Shown here: positions 44,236 to 53,228 of the stretch, in pieces
Position numbering within the stretch: the first letter of the stretch is position 1
Layout of the letters: each line of letters begins with the position of its first letter
Source: Streptomyces corallincola
Lineage (GTDB): Bacteria > Actinomycetota > Actinomycetes > Streptomycetales > Streptomycetaceae
DNA length: 64,000 nt
Direction of reading: 5' to 3'
Assembly (NCBI RefSeq): GCF_019104725.1
Contig: NZ_JAHRXF010000010.1
Coordinates: 95,584 to 159,583 of the forward strand
Program-made: the position numbers and the translations under genes
Notes under the pieces: generated by a model
Database searches by the model: none
What the model was told of the DNA's origin: nothing
The model's input: only the letters and a program-made list of their open reading frames with translations

Positions 44236-45404
44236 TGGCTCCCAGCTTGGTTCTCACCGGCGCACGGGTGGTGCTGCCCGCCGGGGTGACGGACGACGGA
44301 CGGGTGACCGTCGAGGGCACCCGGATCACGGCGACGGACCCGGCGGCGCCCGTCCCGGCCGACGCGCACACACTGGACGTCTCCGGCCACTGGCTGGTCC
44401 CCGGCTTCGTGGACCTGCACAGCCACGGCGGCGGCGGGGCCTCGTTCGGCGGGAGCGCCGAGGACGTGCTGACCGCCGTCCGCACCCACCGGCTGCACGG
44501 CACCACGACCCTGGTCGCCTCCACGGTCACCGACCGGCTGGACGTACTGGTCCGGCAGGCCGGGCTGCTGAGCGAGCTGGCCGAACAGGGCGAGATCGCG
44601 GGCGTCCACTTCGAGGGGCCGTTCATCTCCCCGTGCCGCAAGGGGGCGCACGCCGAGTCGCTGCTGCGCGACCCGGACCCGGCCGAGGTGCGCAGGCTGA
44701 TCGACGCGGCGCGCGGCCGGGCCCGCATGGTCACCCTCGCCACCGAACTGCCGGGCGGCCTGGACTCGGTACGGCTGCTCGCCGAGCACGGGGTGATCGC
44801 GGCCGTAGGGCACACGGACGCGAGTTACGAGCAGACGGTGGACGCCATCGACGCGGGCGCCACGGTCGCCACCCACCTGTTCAACGCGATGCCCCCGCTC
44901 GGGCACCGCTCCCCCGGTCCGGTCGCGGCCCTGCTCCAGGACGAGCGGGTCACCGTCGAGCTGATCAACGACGGGGTCCATCTGCACCCGGCCGCGCTGG
45001 AGTTCGCGTTCCGGCACGCGGGCGCGGGGCGGGTGGCGTTCATCACCGACGCGATGGACGCGGCCGGGGCGGGGGACGGGCGGTATCTGCTCGGTCCGCT
45101 GGAGGTCGAGGTCAGCGAGGGCGTGGCCCGGCTGGCGGAGGGCGGTTCCATCGCGGGTTCGACGCTCACCCTGGACCGGGCGTTCCGGCGCGCGGTGACG
45201 GTGGACGGGCTGGCGGTCACGGACGCGGTGACAGCGTTGTCCACCAACCCGGCCCGGCTGCTGGGCCTTTCGGACCGTACGGGCTCGATCGAACCGGGCA
45301 AGGACGCGGATCTGGTGCTGCTGGACGGGGAGTTCGCGGTGAAGGGCGTGCTGCGGCAGGGCGCGTGGGTGGTGGAGCCGGAGCTGTCCGGTGTGCCGGT
45401 ATGA
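44235..45404 (+). CDS. nagA: N-acetylglucosamine-6-phosphate deacetylase
   Basis: A 389-aa amidohydrolase releasing acetate from GlcNAc-6-phosphate; the product GlcN-6-phosphate is the DasR effector. Metal and active-site motifs: VPGFVDLHSHGGGG, VHFEGPFISPCRKGAH, AVGHTDASYEQ, THLFNAMPPLGHR, INDGVHLHP and FITDAMDAAG. GAGGTAA lies 7 nt before ATG 44235. It also processes the product of murQ, linking this locus to the one at 28-31 kb. Confidence 0.96.
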   Translation: MAPSLVLTGARVVLPAGVTDDGRVTVEGTRITATDPAAPVPADAHTLDVSGHWLVPGFVDLHSHGGGGASFGGSAEDVLTAVRTHRLHGTTTLVASTVTDRLDVLVRQAGLLSELAEQGEIAGVHFEGPFISPCRKGAHAESLLRDPDPAEVRRLIDAARGRARMVTLATELPGGLDSVRLLAEHGVIAAVGHTDASYEQTVDAIDAGATVATHLFNAMPPLGHRSPGPVAALLQDERVTVELINDGVHLHPAALEFAFRHAGAGRVAFITDAMDAAGAGDGRYLLGPLEVEVSEGVARLAEGGSIAGSTLTLDRAFRRAVTVDGLAVTDAVTALSTNPARLLGLSDRTGSIEPGKDADLVLLDGEFAVKGVLRQGAWVVEPELSGVPV

Positions 45405-45471
45405 GCGACTGGGCCCCTTGGTCCGGATGGTGCGCACCCGTACCGAACCGACCTGATGGGCAACCCTGTTG

Positions 45472-45514
45472 ACGGACGGTGACCGACCCTCGCGCTGGGC
45501 CGGTCACCGTCCGT
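45472..45514 (+). terminator. Terminator after nagKA
   Basis: ACGGACGGTGACCG (45472-45485) pairs perfectly with CGGTCACCGTCCGT (45501-45514) and is followed by TTGG. It lies 68 bp past the nagA stop. Confidence 0.8.
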
Positions 45515-45574
45515 TTGGCATGATCGGGGCCGTCCCGGCAACCGGGGAAGCCGACTTCGACGGAGGTCACCCGG

Positions 45575-46525
45575 GTGATTCTCACGGTCACGCCGAACAC
45601 CGCTCTCGACATCACGTACCGGGTGGCGGCCCTGCGTCCGCACGCCGCGCACCGGGTCTCGGAGGTGGCGGAGCGGCCCGGCGGCAAGGGGGTGAACGTG
45701 GCGCGGGTGCTGGCCGCGCTCGGTCACGAAGTCACGGTCACCGGGCTAGCGGGCGGCGGCACCGGGCAGGTGCTGCGGGACCGGCTCGCCGCGGTGCCGG
45801 GGGTGACGGAAGCGCTGGTCGGGGTGGCCGGGGCGACCCGGCGCACGGTCGCCGTGGTGGACGGCCGGACCGGTGACACCACCCAGCTGAACGAGCCCGG
45901 CCCGCACATATCCCCCGCCGAGTGGGCCGCCTTCCTCGACGCCTACGCGGCACTGCTGCCCGGGGTCACGGCGGTCGCCCTGTGCGGCAGCCTCCCGCCG
46001 GGCGTACCGGTCGGGGCCTACGCGGGCCTGGTCCGCACCGCCCGCGCCCACGGGGTGCCGGTGCTGCTGGACACGAGCGGGGAACCGCTGCGGCGCGGGG
46101 TGGCCGCACGGCCCGACCTGATCAAACCGAACGCGGCGGAACTGGCCGAGCTGACCGGCTCGCACGACTCCGTACGGGCCACCGAGGACGCCCGCCGCCG
46201 GGGCGCCCGCGCGGTCGTCGCCTCGCTCGGCGCCGGAGGACTGCTCGCCGCCACCCCGGAGGGCCGCTGGCGCGCCCTCCCCCCGGCCCGGCTGCGCGGC
46301 AACCCCACCGGCGCGGGCGACTCCGCCGTGGCCGGTCTCCTCTCCGCACTGGAGAAACGTCTCCCCTGGCCCGAAACCCTCTCCCACGCCACCGCCCTCG
46401 CGGCGGCGACCGTCCGGTCCCCGGTGGCGGGGGAGTTCGACCGGGGGGTCTACGAGGAGGTGCGGGAGCGGGTCGCGGTCACGGCGGAGGCGTCCGACCC
46501 GGGCCGTCAGCCCCGGCCCACGTGA
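45575..46525 (+). CDS. PfkB-family sugar-phosphate kinase (1-phosphofructokinase type)
   Basis: A 316-aa ribokinase-fold enzyme. PNTALDITYRV at the start and GGKGVNVARVLAALG are typical of 1-phosphofructokinase and tagatose-6-phosphate kinase. The catalytic loop GNPTGAGDSAVAGLL carries the anion hole and the base Asp. GTG 45575 follows GGAGG. Clustering with nagKA suggests a role in sugar-phosphate use, but the exact sugar is open. Its last 19 bp overlap the convergent gene. Confidence 0.87.
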   Translation: MILTVTPNTALDITYRVAALRPHAAHRVSEVAERPGGKGVNVARVLAALGHEVTVTGLAGGGTGQVLRDRLAAVPGVTEALVGVAGATRRTVAVVDGRTGDTTQLNEPGPHISPAEWAAFLDAYAALLPGVTAVALCGSLPPGVPVGAYAGLVRTARAHGVPVLLDTSGEPLRRGVAARPDLIKPNAAELAELTGSHDSVRATEDARRRGARAVVASLGAGGLLAATPEGRWRALPPARLRGNPTGAGDSAVAGLLSALEKRLPWPETLSHATALAAATVRSPVAGEFDRGVYEEVRERVAVTAEASDPGRQPRPT

Positions 46526-47493
46526 CCCTTCTTCAGACGGAACTGGTCCAGCAGGACCTCGCACTTGTCGCCCGGCTGGCAGGACAGCGAGAAGGTGTTG
46601 GCGCCCTTGTTCAGGCTGAGGTAGGCGTACGTCTCCGTCCACGCCTGCTCGGGCTTGTCCGCGTGGCTGAAGTTGTCCAGGTTGAACTTCCGCCCGGAGT
46701 CCTGGCCGTTGACGGTGAGCGTCATGGACTGCGCGTCGCCGGGGTTGTCGTAGGTGGCGAGCAGGGTGTACGGGCCCGCCTCGGGCACGTCCATCGTCCA
46801 GGTCACCGAGGCGCCGACCTGGTTCAGGCCGCCGACGTACTTGCCGTCCGCCGACTTCGCGCCCTTGACGTCCGTGGCCGGGGCGGCGCCGCCCGCGAGC
46901 TGCACGGAGGAGTCGGCCGCGTCGGTCCTCGGGAGGGCGGCGTCCGCGGGCTTGCCGGTTGTCCGGCTGGGGTTCGGGCTCTGCGAAGCGGTCGGGCTCG
47001 CCCCCGCCTGGTCACCGGACTTGTTGTCGTCCGAGTCGCCGTTGAGCATGGCGACGCCGATCCCGATCACCACGGCCGCGACGACCGCGACGGCGCCGAT
47101 CAGCAGGCCCCTGGTGTTGGGGCCGCGACGACCGCCGTTCCCGCCGGACCGCTGGGGGGTACGGGTCGCGGAGGCACCGCCGGGCAGCGTCTCGGAAGCC
47201 TGGTGGTGGCCGCCCTGCTGGGGACCGGGCTGCGGCTGCTGCCCGTAACCACCCTGATGGCCGTAACCACCCTGCTGCCCGTAACCGCCCTGCTGGGGCT
47301 GGCCGCCCTGCTGGGGGTACGTCTGCTGCCCGCCGTACGTGCGCTCACCGACCGCGCGGACCCTGTTGACGGCGTTCGGGTAGCCGTAGCCGCCGGAGGG
47401 GGGCTGGGCTCCTCTGGCCTGGCCGTCGGCGTAGAGATAGCCGAACGGGTCCTCGTCCTCGGGCGTGCTCGGGCCGTTGTCGCCGGGCGTCAT
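46507..47493 (-). CDS. Membrane-anchored carbohydrate-binding protein
   Basis: A 328-aa protein. Residues 1-125 are a Gly/Gln/Tyr-rich cytoplasmic tail with repeats such as GGYGQQGGYGHQGGYGQQ. One membrane helix (GLLIGAVAVVAAVVIGIGVA) lies near 129-148. After a Ser/Thr/Pro linker, residues 200-328 form a beta-sandwich resembling CBM6/CBM35 modules (TYDNPGDAQSMTLTVNGQDS, WTETYAYLSLNKGANTFSLS). It would display a sugar-binding module outside the membrane. There is no catalytic domain. Confidence 0.78.
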   Translation of the reverse strand: MTPGDNGPSTPEDEDPFGYLYADGQARGAQPPSGGYGYPNAVNRVRAVGERTYGGQQTYPQQGGQPQQGGYGQQGGYGHQGGYGQQPQPGPQQGGHHQASETLPGGASATRTPQRSGGNGGRRGPNTRGLLIGAVAVVAAVVIGIGVAMLNGDSDDNKSGDQAGASPTASQSPNPSRTTGKPADAALPRTDAADSSVQLAGGAAPATDVKGAKSADGKYVGGLNQVGASVTWTMDVPEAGPYTLLATYDNPGDAQSMTLTVNGQDSGRKFNLDNFSHADKPEQAWTETYAYLSLNKGANTFSLSCQPGDKCEVLLDQFRLKKGHVGRG

Positions 47494-47608
47494 CCCTAGG
47501 TCTCCTCAACAGGTGCGTCGGGTGGGTCACGGGTGCGAAGGGCGAGCCTACCCGCTCCCGGTGACCCGAACGGGTGACGCGGACCGCACCGGAGTCGGCG
47601 ACCTGCGG

Positions 47609-49261
47609 TCATCCCGCCCGACGGTGCTGCTTGGGGCGAGATCTTTTCTCGACGTACATCCTTTCGTCGGCGGACTTCAGCACTTCGTCCGCCGTCATGC
47701 CGCAGTGCGCCCATCCGATGCCGAAGCTGGCGCCCACCCGGACGGCCCGGCCCTCGGCGCGGATCGGCTGGATGATCTCGTTGCGCAGCCGTACGGCGAG
47801 GTCCGCCGCGTCGGCCCGGCCGAGGCCGTCGGCGAGGATCACGAACTCGTCGCCGCCGAGCCGCGCCACGGTGTCCCCGTCGCGCACCCCGCGCGAGAGC
47901 CGGTGGGCGACCTCGATGAGGACCGCGTCGCCCGCGTTGTGCCCGAAGCGGTCGTTGATCGACTTGAAGCCGTCGAGGTCGCAGAAGAGGACGGCGAGCC
48001 CCTTGGTGCCGTCGTCCGCGCCCTCCTCGGGGGCGGCGGTGTGCACATGCCGGTCGTAGCCCTCGTACCCCGGGGCGCCCGGCGCGTAGTCGAAGCCGTG
48101 ACCGGCCGGTGCCTCGTCGTAGGCGGGGTGGCCGTAGGCGGTGTCCAGGGACTCCAGGGCGTGCGCGGGGCGGTGGCAGAGCCGGGCGGAGAGCCGGGAG
48201 CGCAGCTCGGCGGAGTTCGGCAGCCCGGTGAGGGAGTCGTGGGAGGCGCGGTGGGCGAGCTGCAGCTCGCGGCGCTTGCGCTCCTCTATGTCCTCGACGT
48301 GGGTGAGCAGGAAGCGCGGCCCGTCGGCGGCGTCCGCGACCACGGAGTTGCGCAGCGAGACCCAGACGTAGCCGCCGTCGCGCCGGGTGAAGCGGAGTTC
48401 GGCCCGGCCGCCCTCGGCGGAGGTGCGCAGCAGGGTGCCGACGTCCTCGGGGTGGACGAGGTCGGAGAAGGAGTAGCGGCGCATCGCGGAGGCGGGGCGG
48501 CCGAGCAGGCGGCACAGGGCGTCGTTGGTGCGCAGGATGCGGCCGTGCTGGTCGCCGCCCATCTCGGCGATGGCCATGCCGGAGGGGGCGTACTCGAAGG
48601 CCTGGCGGAAGGATTCCTCGCTGGCCCGCAGCGCCTGCTGCTCCCGCTCCAGGCGGACCAGGGCGCGCTGCATGTTGGCGCGCAGGCGGGCGTTGCTGAT
48701 GGCTATCGCGGCCTGGAACGCGTACATCTGGAGCGCTTCACGGCCCCAGGCGCCGGGGCGGCGGCCGTTGCGCGGGCGGTCCACGGATATGACACCGAGG
48801 AGTTCGCCCGAGCCGCCGCCCTGCACACCGGGGGTGTACATCGGGGCGAACAGGCGGTCCGAGGGGTGCCACTCGTCGTCGAAGCGGGGGACGGGGCCGT
48901 CGGTGAACCACTGGGGGACGTCGTCGTCGTCCAGCACCCAGCCCTCGGTGTACGGGATGAACACCAGATCGCCCCACTGCTCGCCCATGTTCAGGCGGCG
49001 CACCCAGGAGTCGCGGGAGCCGACCCGGCCGGTGATCAGGGCCTCGGCGGCGGAGTTCCCGGCGAGGGCGGCGACCACGAGGTCACCGTCCGGGCGGACG
49101 AGGTTCACACAGGCCATCTCGTACCCGAGCGCCTCCACCACACCGTCCGCGACGGTTTGCAGCGTGTCCGCGAGGCTGCGTGCCGTGTTCATGTCGGCCA
49201 TGACCTGATGCAGCTGCCGCAGGGACGCAAGACGGACGTACGGCTCCGACTCGGTCTCCAT
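47609..49261 (-). CDS. cdgB: GAF-PAS-GGDEF diguanylate cyclase, CdgB type
   Basis: A 550-aa soluble sensor enzyme. A GAF domain (about 25-190) is followed by a PAS/PAC pair (about 205-330: SFRQAFEYAPSGMAIAEMGG, LRFTRRDGGYVWVSLRNSVV). The GGDEF domain has HDSLTGLPN, FCDLDGFKSINDRFGHNAGD and the intact active motif RLGGDEFVIL, with a ~50-residue insert before it. It should make cyclic di-GMP. The architecture and the nagKA neighbourhood match cdgB, a BldD-controlled developmental gene of S. coelicolor. ATG 49261 follows GGGGAGG. Confidence 0.88.
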   Translation of the reverse strand: METESEPYVRLASLRQLHQVMADMNTARSLADTLQTVADGVVEALGYEMACVNLVRPDGDLVVAALAGNSAAEALITGRVGSRDSWVRRLNMGEQWGDLVFIPYTEGWVLDDDDVPQWFTDGPVPRFDDEWHPSDRLFAPMYTPGVQGGGSGELLGVISVDRPRNGRRPGAWGREALQMYAFQAAIAISNARLRANMQRALVRLEREQQALRASEESFRQAFEYAPSGMAIAEMGGDQHGRILRTNDALCRLLGRPASAMRRYSFSDLVHPEDVGTLLRTSAEGGRAELRFTRRDGGYVWVSLRNSVVADAADGPRFLLTHVEDIEERKRRELQLAHRASHDSLTGLPNSAELRSRLSARLCHRPAHALESLDTAYGHPAYDEAPAGHGFDYAPGAPGYEGYDRHVHTAAPEEGADDGTKGLAVLFCDLDGFKSINDRFGHNAGDAVLIEVAHRLSRGVRDGDTVARLGGDEFVILADGLGRADAADLAVRLRNEIIQPIRAEGRAVRVGASFGIGWAHCGMTADEVLKSADERMYVEKRSRPKQHRRAG

Positions 49262-49407
49262 GTACGCCCTCCCCCCGAGACCTCGGCGACGAATCAAGGG
49301 TTGTCGTCGGCGCTTCCGCAGCGGGTTCTGTGGTGCTCACCGGCCTTCCGCCACTGAATCACAGCGCGCTGCCCACCCGGTACACAGGGTCAACAATTCA
49401 TGCCTCT

Positions 49408-49423
49408 TGTGACTCAAGTCACA
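49408..49423. promoter_or_regulatory. 16-bp dyad upstream of cdgB (BldD/CRP-type)
   Basis: TGTGACTCAAGTCACA at 49408-49423 has perfect 6-bp arms. It satisfies the CRP pattern TGTGA-N6-TCACA and also the BldD-type half sites GTGA...TCAC. It lies 147 bp upstream of the cdgB ATG and about 230 bp upstream of the divergent flavin reductase gene. Confidence 0.7.
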
Positions 49424-49648
49424 GTAGAACGTGAACAATTGCGTGGAGTTTCTGCGTTCCTGCTGTGCGCTTACGAACGGTTTGGTTTGTCGGTGTGTTC
49501 AGTTGTTGCACACGGACGACCGGGTGGGGCGCCGGGAGCGGGCCGGAGGGGGCGCCGGAAGCGGGCCGCGCTGGTCCCCCCGTCCTAGGTCCCGGCTCGG
49601 CCCACCGCCCGATGCGGGCGCGGGAGGACGGGGATTAGCGTTTCCGGC

Positions 49649-50227
49649 GTGCTGAACACTTCCTCCTCCACCGCCGCCGCAGTCACCGTGCATGCTGAGG
49701 GGGTGACCGACGACGAGTTCCGAGCCGCGATGTCCCGGCTGGCCGCGGGCGTGGTCCTGGTGACCGCGCGGGAGCTGCCGCTCGACCCGGACGACCCGAC
49801 CGCGCCGGACGTGGAGGACGTCGGCATGACCGCCACCGCCTTCATGTCCGTCTCGCTGGACCCGCCGCTGGCCATGATCAGCCTGCGCACCGGCTCCCGC
49901 ATGGACGACCTCCTCGACGAACAGCCCCTGTGGGCCGTCTCTGTCCTCGCCGACACCCAGCGCCACATCGCGGGCCGCTTCGCCATGAAGGGCCGCGTCA
50001 GCGACCGCCTCCTCTTCGCCGACCTCCCCTGCACCCGCGGCACGGCCACGAACGCCCTCCTCGTGAACGGCGCCCTGGCCACCGTCGAGTGCCGCACCGA
50101 ACAGCGCGTGGTCTCCGGCGACCACACCCTCCTCATCGGCCGCGTCCTGACAGCCGCAGCCCCGGGCGCGGGCCCGGAGGGAGCACCGCTCATGTACTAC
50201 CGGGGGCGGTACCGGAAGCTGGGGTGA
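49649..50227 (+). CDS. Flavin reductase-like FMN-binding protein
   Basis: A 192-aa protein of the flavin reductase (FMN-binding split-barrel) family. Motifs: DDEFRAAMSRLAAGVVLVTA, MTATAFMSVSLDPPLAMISL, FAMKGRVSDRLLF and C-terminal PLMYYRGRYRKLG. It may supply reduced flavin to a monooxygenase or act alone. GTG 49649 is the chosen start; an internal GTG at 49702 (VTDDEF) is possible. Confidence 0.87.
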   Translation: MLNTSSSTAAAVTVHAEGVTDDEFRAAMSRLAAGVVLVTARELPLDPDDPTAPDVEDVGMTATAFMSVSLDPPLAMISLRTGSRMDDLLDEQPLWAVSVLADTQRHIAGRFAMKGRVSDRLLFADLPCTRGTATNALLVNGALATVECRTEQRVVSGDHTLLIGRVLTAAAPGAGPEGAPLMYYRGRYRKLG

Positions 50228-50322
50228 GGGGGATTTCCCGAGAAGACGGGGAGCGGGGAGCGGGGAGCCGGGGCGCGGAAAACCCGGTGCCCCGCGAGCG
50301 GCCCGCTGCCTAGGGTGCGGGC

Positions 50323-50775
50323 ATGCCGAGTCTCGCCGTCCTCACCCCGCAGAACATCGACGCCGCCCTGGCCGTACAGGTCCGCCCGGACCAGGCGCAC
50401 GCGGTGGCGCCGGTCGTGAAATCGCTGGCGGAGGCGTACGTCCACCCCGGCGTCGCCTGGCCCCGGCTGATCGTGGACGGCGACCGCGCGGTGGGTTTCC
50501 TGATGGCGTTCTTCGACATCGACTGGCGCGGCGACGGCACCCTGACCCGCTCCGGGCTGTGGCGGCTGAACATCGCGGCCGGTGAACAGGGCCGGGGCCA
50601 CGGGCGGTTCGCGGTCGAGTCGGTCGCCGCCGAACTGCGGGCGCGCGGCACCGAGGAGATGTACGTCACCTGGCATCCGGGACCGGACGGGCCCGAGGGT
50701 TTCTATCGGGGACTGGGGTTCCGGCCGAACGGCGAGACCAGCGGGGGCCAGACGGTGGGGGTACGGGAGCTGTAG
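50323..50775 (+). CDS. GNAT family N-acetyltransferase
   Basis: A 150-aa single-domain acetyltransferase: VDGDRAVGFLMAFFDIDW, LWRLNIAAGEQGRGHGRFAV (acetyl-CoA loop Q-x2-G-x-G), GPEGFYRGLGFRPNGE. The last part resembles spermine/spermidine-type acetyltransferases, but the substrate is not predictable. ATG 50323. Confidence 0.87.
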   Translation: MPSLAVLTPQNIDAALAVQVRPDQAHAVAPVVKSLAEAYVHPGVAWPRLIVDGDRAVGFLMAFFDIDWRGDGTLTRSGLWRLNIAAGEQGRGHGRFAVESVAAELRARGTEEMYVTWHPGPDGPEGFYRGLGFRPNGETSGGQTVGVREL

Positions 50776-50780
50776 CGGCT

Positions 50781-50860
50781 TTTCGGCCCGTCCGGCGCTT
50801 GAGGACAAGGCCCGGAGGGCCGGGCGGGGGGCGAGGGGGCGCAGCCCCCTGGGACGGGAC
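50781..50860. repeat. Common Streptomyces intergenic repeat with terminator hairpin
   Basis: The sequence CGGCCCGTCCGGCGCTTGAG, followed by GGACAAG and later by AGGGGGCGCAGCCCCCT (50834-50850), has the form of a short interspersed element seen between many Streptomyces genes. The hairpin separates the acetyltransferase gene from convergent arfB. Confidence 0.7.
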
Positions 50861-50896
50861 GGGTAGGGGCGGCGGGGGCGAAGAATCCCCGGCGCG

Positions 50897-51322
50897 CTAC
50901 CAGTCCCGCGCGGAGCGCCCCCGCTTGGTGTCCGAGCGCTGCTTCTTCTCCCGCAGGCGCCGCTCGTTGATACCCCGGGGGATACGGGTGGGACGGCGGG
51001 GCTGGGGCGGCGGCGCGGTCGCCTCCGCGAGGAGCGCGGCGAGCCGGACGGCCGCCGTCTCCCGGTTGCGCCACTGGGAACGGTGCTCGGAGGCGCGTAC
51101 GACCACGCAGCCGTCCACCAGGCGCCCCGCCAGCCGCTCCAGCGCGCGTGCCTTCCACACCGGCGGCAGCGACGCGGTGCCCGCGAGGTCGAAACGCAAC
51201 TCGACCTGCGAGTCACTGGTGTTGACGTGCTGGCCACCGGGGCCGGACGAGCGCGAGAAACGCCAGTTCAGCTCGGCCTCGGGAAGCGAGACCGAGCCAC
51301 GGATGAGATGAGGCCCGGACAT
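50897..51322 (-). CDS. arfB: Peptidyl-tRNA hydrolase ArfB (ribosome rescue)
   Basis: A 141-aa RF1-like protein that frees stalled ribosomes lacking a stop codon. The catalytic GGQ is in RSSGPGGQHVNTSDSQVELR. The basic C-terminal tail PTRIPRGINERRLREKKQRS threads into the empty mRNA channel. ATG 51322 (MSGPHLIRGS) is the family-like start; ATG 51331 is an alternative with GGGGA upstream. Confidence 0.93.
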   Translation of the reverse strand: MSGPHLIRGSVSLPEAELNWRFSRSSGPGGQHVNTSDSQVELRFDLAGTASLPPVWKARALERLAGRLVDGCVVVRASEHRSQWRNRETAAVRLAALLAEATAPPPQPRRPTRIPRGINERRLREKKQRSDTKRGRSARDW

Positions 51323-51493
51323 GGGGTCCATGTTCCCCGTTCCGGCGGGTCCGCGTCACCCTGATTTCCCGAAAGGTAAAAAAGGTAAAGGGATGCGGAA
51401 CCACCGGGACCCCCCTCGACGTTCTCCCGGGTGCCGGTAGCTTCATCGGCACAGATACGTCAGATACGTGGACACAAGGAAGGGACTCCCCAC

Positions 51494-52069
51494 ATGGCTG
51501 TAAGCCTGTCCAAGGGTGGCAACGTCTCGCTCACCAAGGAGGCTCCGGGCCTGACCGCCGTCACCGTGGGCCTCGGCTGGGACGTCCGCACCACCACCGG
51601 CACGGACTTCGACCTCGACGCGTCCGCCATCGCGGTGAACACCGAGGGCAAGGTGTACTCGGACGCGCACTTCGTCTTCTTCAACAACAAGCAGACGCCG
51701 GACAACTCCATCGTCCACACGGGTGACAACCGCACCGGCGAGGGCGCGGGCGACGACGAGTCCATCAACGTCAACCTGGCGGCCCTCCCCGCCGACATCG
51801 ACAAGATCGTCTTCCCGGTCTCCATCTACGACGCGGAGAACCGCGGCCAGAACTTCGGCCAGGTCCGCAACGCGTACATCCGCATCGTCAACCAGGCCGG
51901 TGGCGCCGAGATCGCGCGGTACGACCTCTCCGAGGACGCGGCGACCGAGACGGCGATGGTCTTCGGCGAGCTGTACCGCAACGGCGCGGAGTGGAAGTTC
52001 CGCGCGGTGGGCCAGGGTTACGCCTCGGGTCTGGTCGGCATCGCCCAGGACTTCGGGGTCAACGTCTGA
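51494..52069 (+). CDS. TerD-family calcium-binding stress protein
   Basis: A 191-aa TerD protein: [40 protein letters not shown], with acidic calcium-binding residues, [20 protein letters not shown], and [20 protein letters not shown] at the end. TerD proteins take part in tellurite and general stress responses and in Streptomyces morphology. ATG 51494 follows AGGAAGGGA. It stands alone; no other ter genes are nearby. Confidence 0.96.
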   Translation: MAVSLSKGGNVSLTKEAPGLTAVTVGLGWDVRTTTGTDFDLDASAIAVNTEGKVYSDAHFVFFNNKQTPDNSIVHTGDNRTGEGAGDDESINVNLAALPADIDKIVFPVSIYDAENRGQNFGQVRNAYIRIVNQAGGAEIARYDLSEDAATETAMVFGELYRNGAEWKFRAVGQGYASGLVGIAQDFGVNV

Positions 52070-52200
52070 GGCGTCCGGACATCCCGGCGCCGGGACCCCG
52101 AGGTGTCTGACCCGGTTGTCCCGCAGGGGAGTTGACGGGGTGCCGGGCGGTCGTACGCGATCCGCCCGGCCCCCGCGCCCCGTCGCGCTACCGTGCGCGG

Positions 52201-53163
52201 ATGATCCTCGAACCCCTGCCGTCCGGCCCGGACCTCCCGGCCCCGCTGCTCACCGAGCTGACCGCGCTCTACGCGTCGCACCACGCCTTCCACGCGCTCG
52301 GCGGGGAGTTCCCGGACCCGGACGACGTACGCCCGGAGCAGGTGGCCGCCTCGCTCGCGGAGGAGCGCGCGCGTCCGGGTGCGGACGTGCTGCTGGCCCG
52401 TGCGGAAGGCAGGCTGGTCGGGATCGTGATCACCCTGGACCGGCACCCCGACCCGGCCGACCCGGACCCGTGGATCGGCCTGCTGATGATCGACGCGGCG
52501 GCGCAGGGCCGGGGGTACGGGCGTCGGCTGGCCGGGCTGGTCGAGAACCGCTTCCGCGCGGACGGCCGCGCGGGTGTCCGGCTCGCCGTGCTCGACGGCA
52601 ACACCTCCGGTCTCGCCTTCTGGACCGCCCTCGGCCACACCCCGCTGGCCCGGCGTCCCGACCGTGCCCTGGGCCGCCCCTGCACGGTGCTGCGCAAGCC
52701 GCTGTACCGGCTGCGGCGCGCCGCCCGGACGGTGGTGGTGGACCCCGGGGGCGCGGCGCTGCTGCTCTGCCACGATCTCCCCGGACTCGGCAGGCACTGG
52801 GTGGCCCCCGGCGGCTGCCTGGAGCCGGGCGAGACCCCCCGGGACGGCGCCCGGCGCGAACTCCGGGAGGAGACCGGCTGGACCGATCTCGAACCGGAGG
52901 CCCTGCTGTGCACCTGGGAGGGCGACCTCACCCACGGCACCGACCCCGTCCACCAGCGCGAACACGTCTACGTCACCCGCGGCCCCCGCCGACCCCCGTC
53001 CGACCTCGCCCTCCACGACGCCGAGAGCATCGTCGCCTGGCGCTGGTGGCCCCGCGCCGAACTGGCCACCACCGCGGAACCCGTCAACCCCCCGGACCTG
53101 GCCGCTCTGCTGGACGCGTGGGAATCCGGCACCCCCGGCCCACCGGCTGACCCCACCGGCTGA
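52201..53163 (+). CDS. GNAT acetyltransferase-NUDIX hydrolase fusion
   Basis: A 320-aa fusion. Residues 1-165 are a GNAT domain with MIDAAAQGRGYGRRLAGLVE and GNTSGLAFWTALGHTP. Residues 175-320 are a NUDIX hydrolase with a complete Nudix box, GGCLEPGETPRDGARRELRE then ETGW. Each domain is common; their fusion suggests acetylation and nucleotide-diphosphate hydrolysis acting on related substrates. ATG 52201. Confidence 0.88.
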   Translation: MILEPLPSGPDLPAPLLTELTALYASHHAFHALGGEFPDPDDVRPEQVAASLAEERARPGADVLLARAEGRLVGIVITLDRHPDPADPDPWIGLLMIDAAAQGRGYGRRLAGLVENRFRADGRAGVRLAVLDGNTSGLAFWTALGHTPLARRPDRALGRPCTVLRKPLYRLRRAARTVVVDPGGAALLLCHDLPGLGRHWVAPGGCLEPGETPRDGARRELREETGWTDLEPEALLCTWEGDLTHGTDPVHQREHVYVTRGPRRPPSDLALHDAESIVAWRWWPRAELATTAEPVNPPDLAALLDAWESGTPGPPADPTG

Positions 53164-53228
53164 CCCCACCGGGCACCCCCGCTCCCCCGCCGCCCCGAGC
53201 GGGGCGTGCCGCATGACACCATCTGCGG

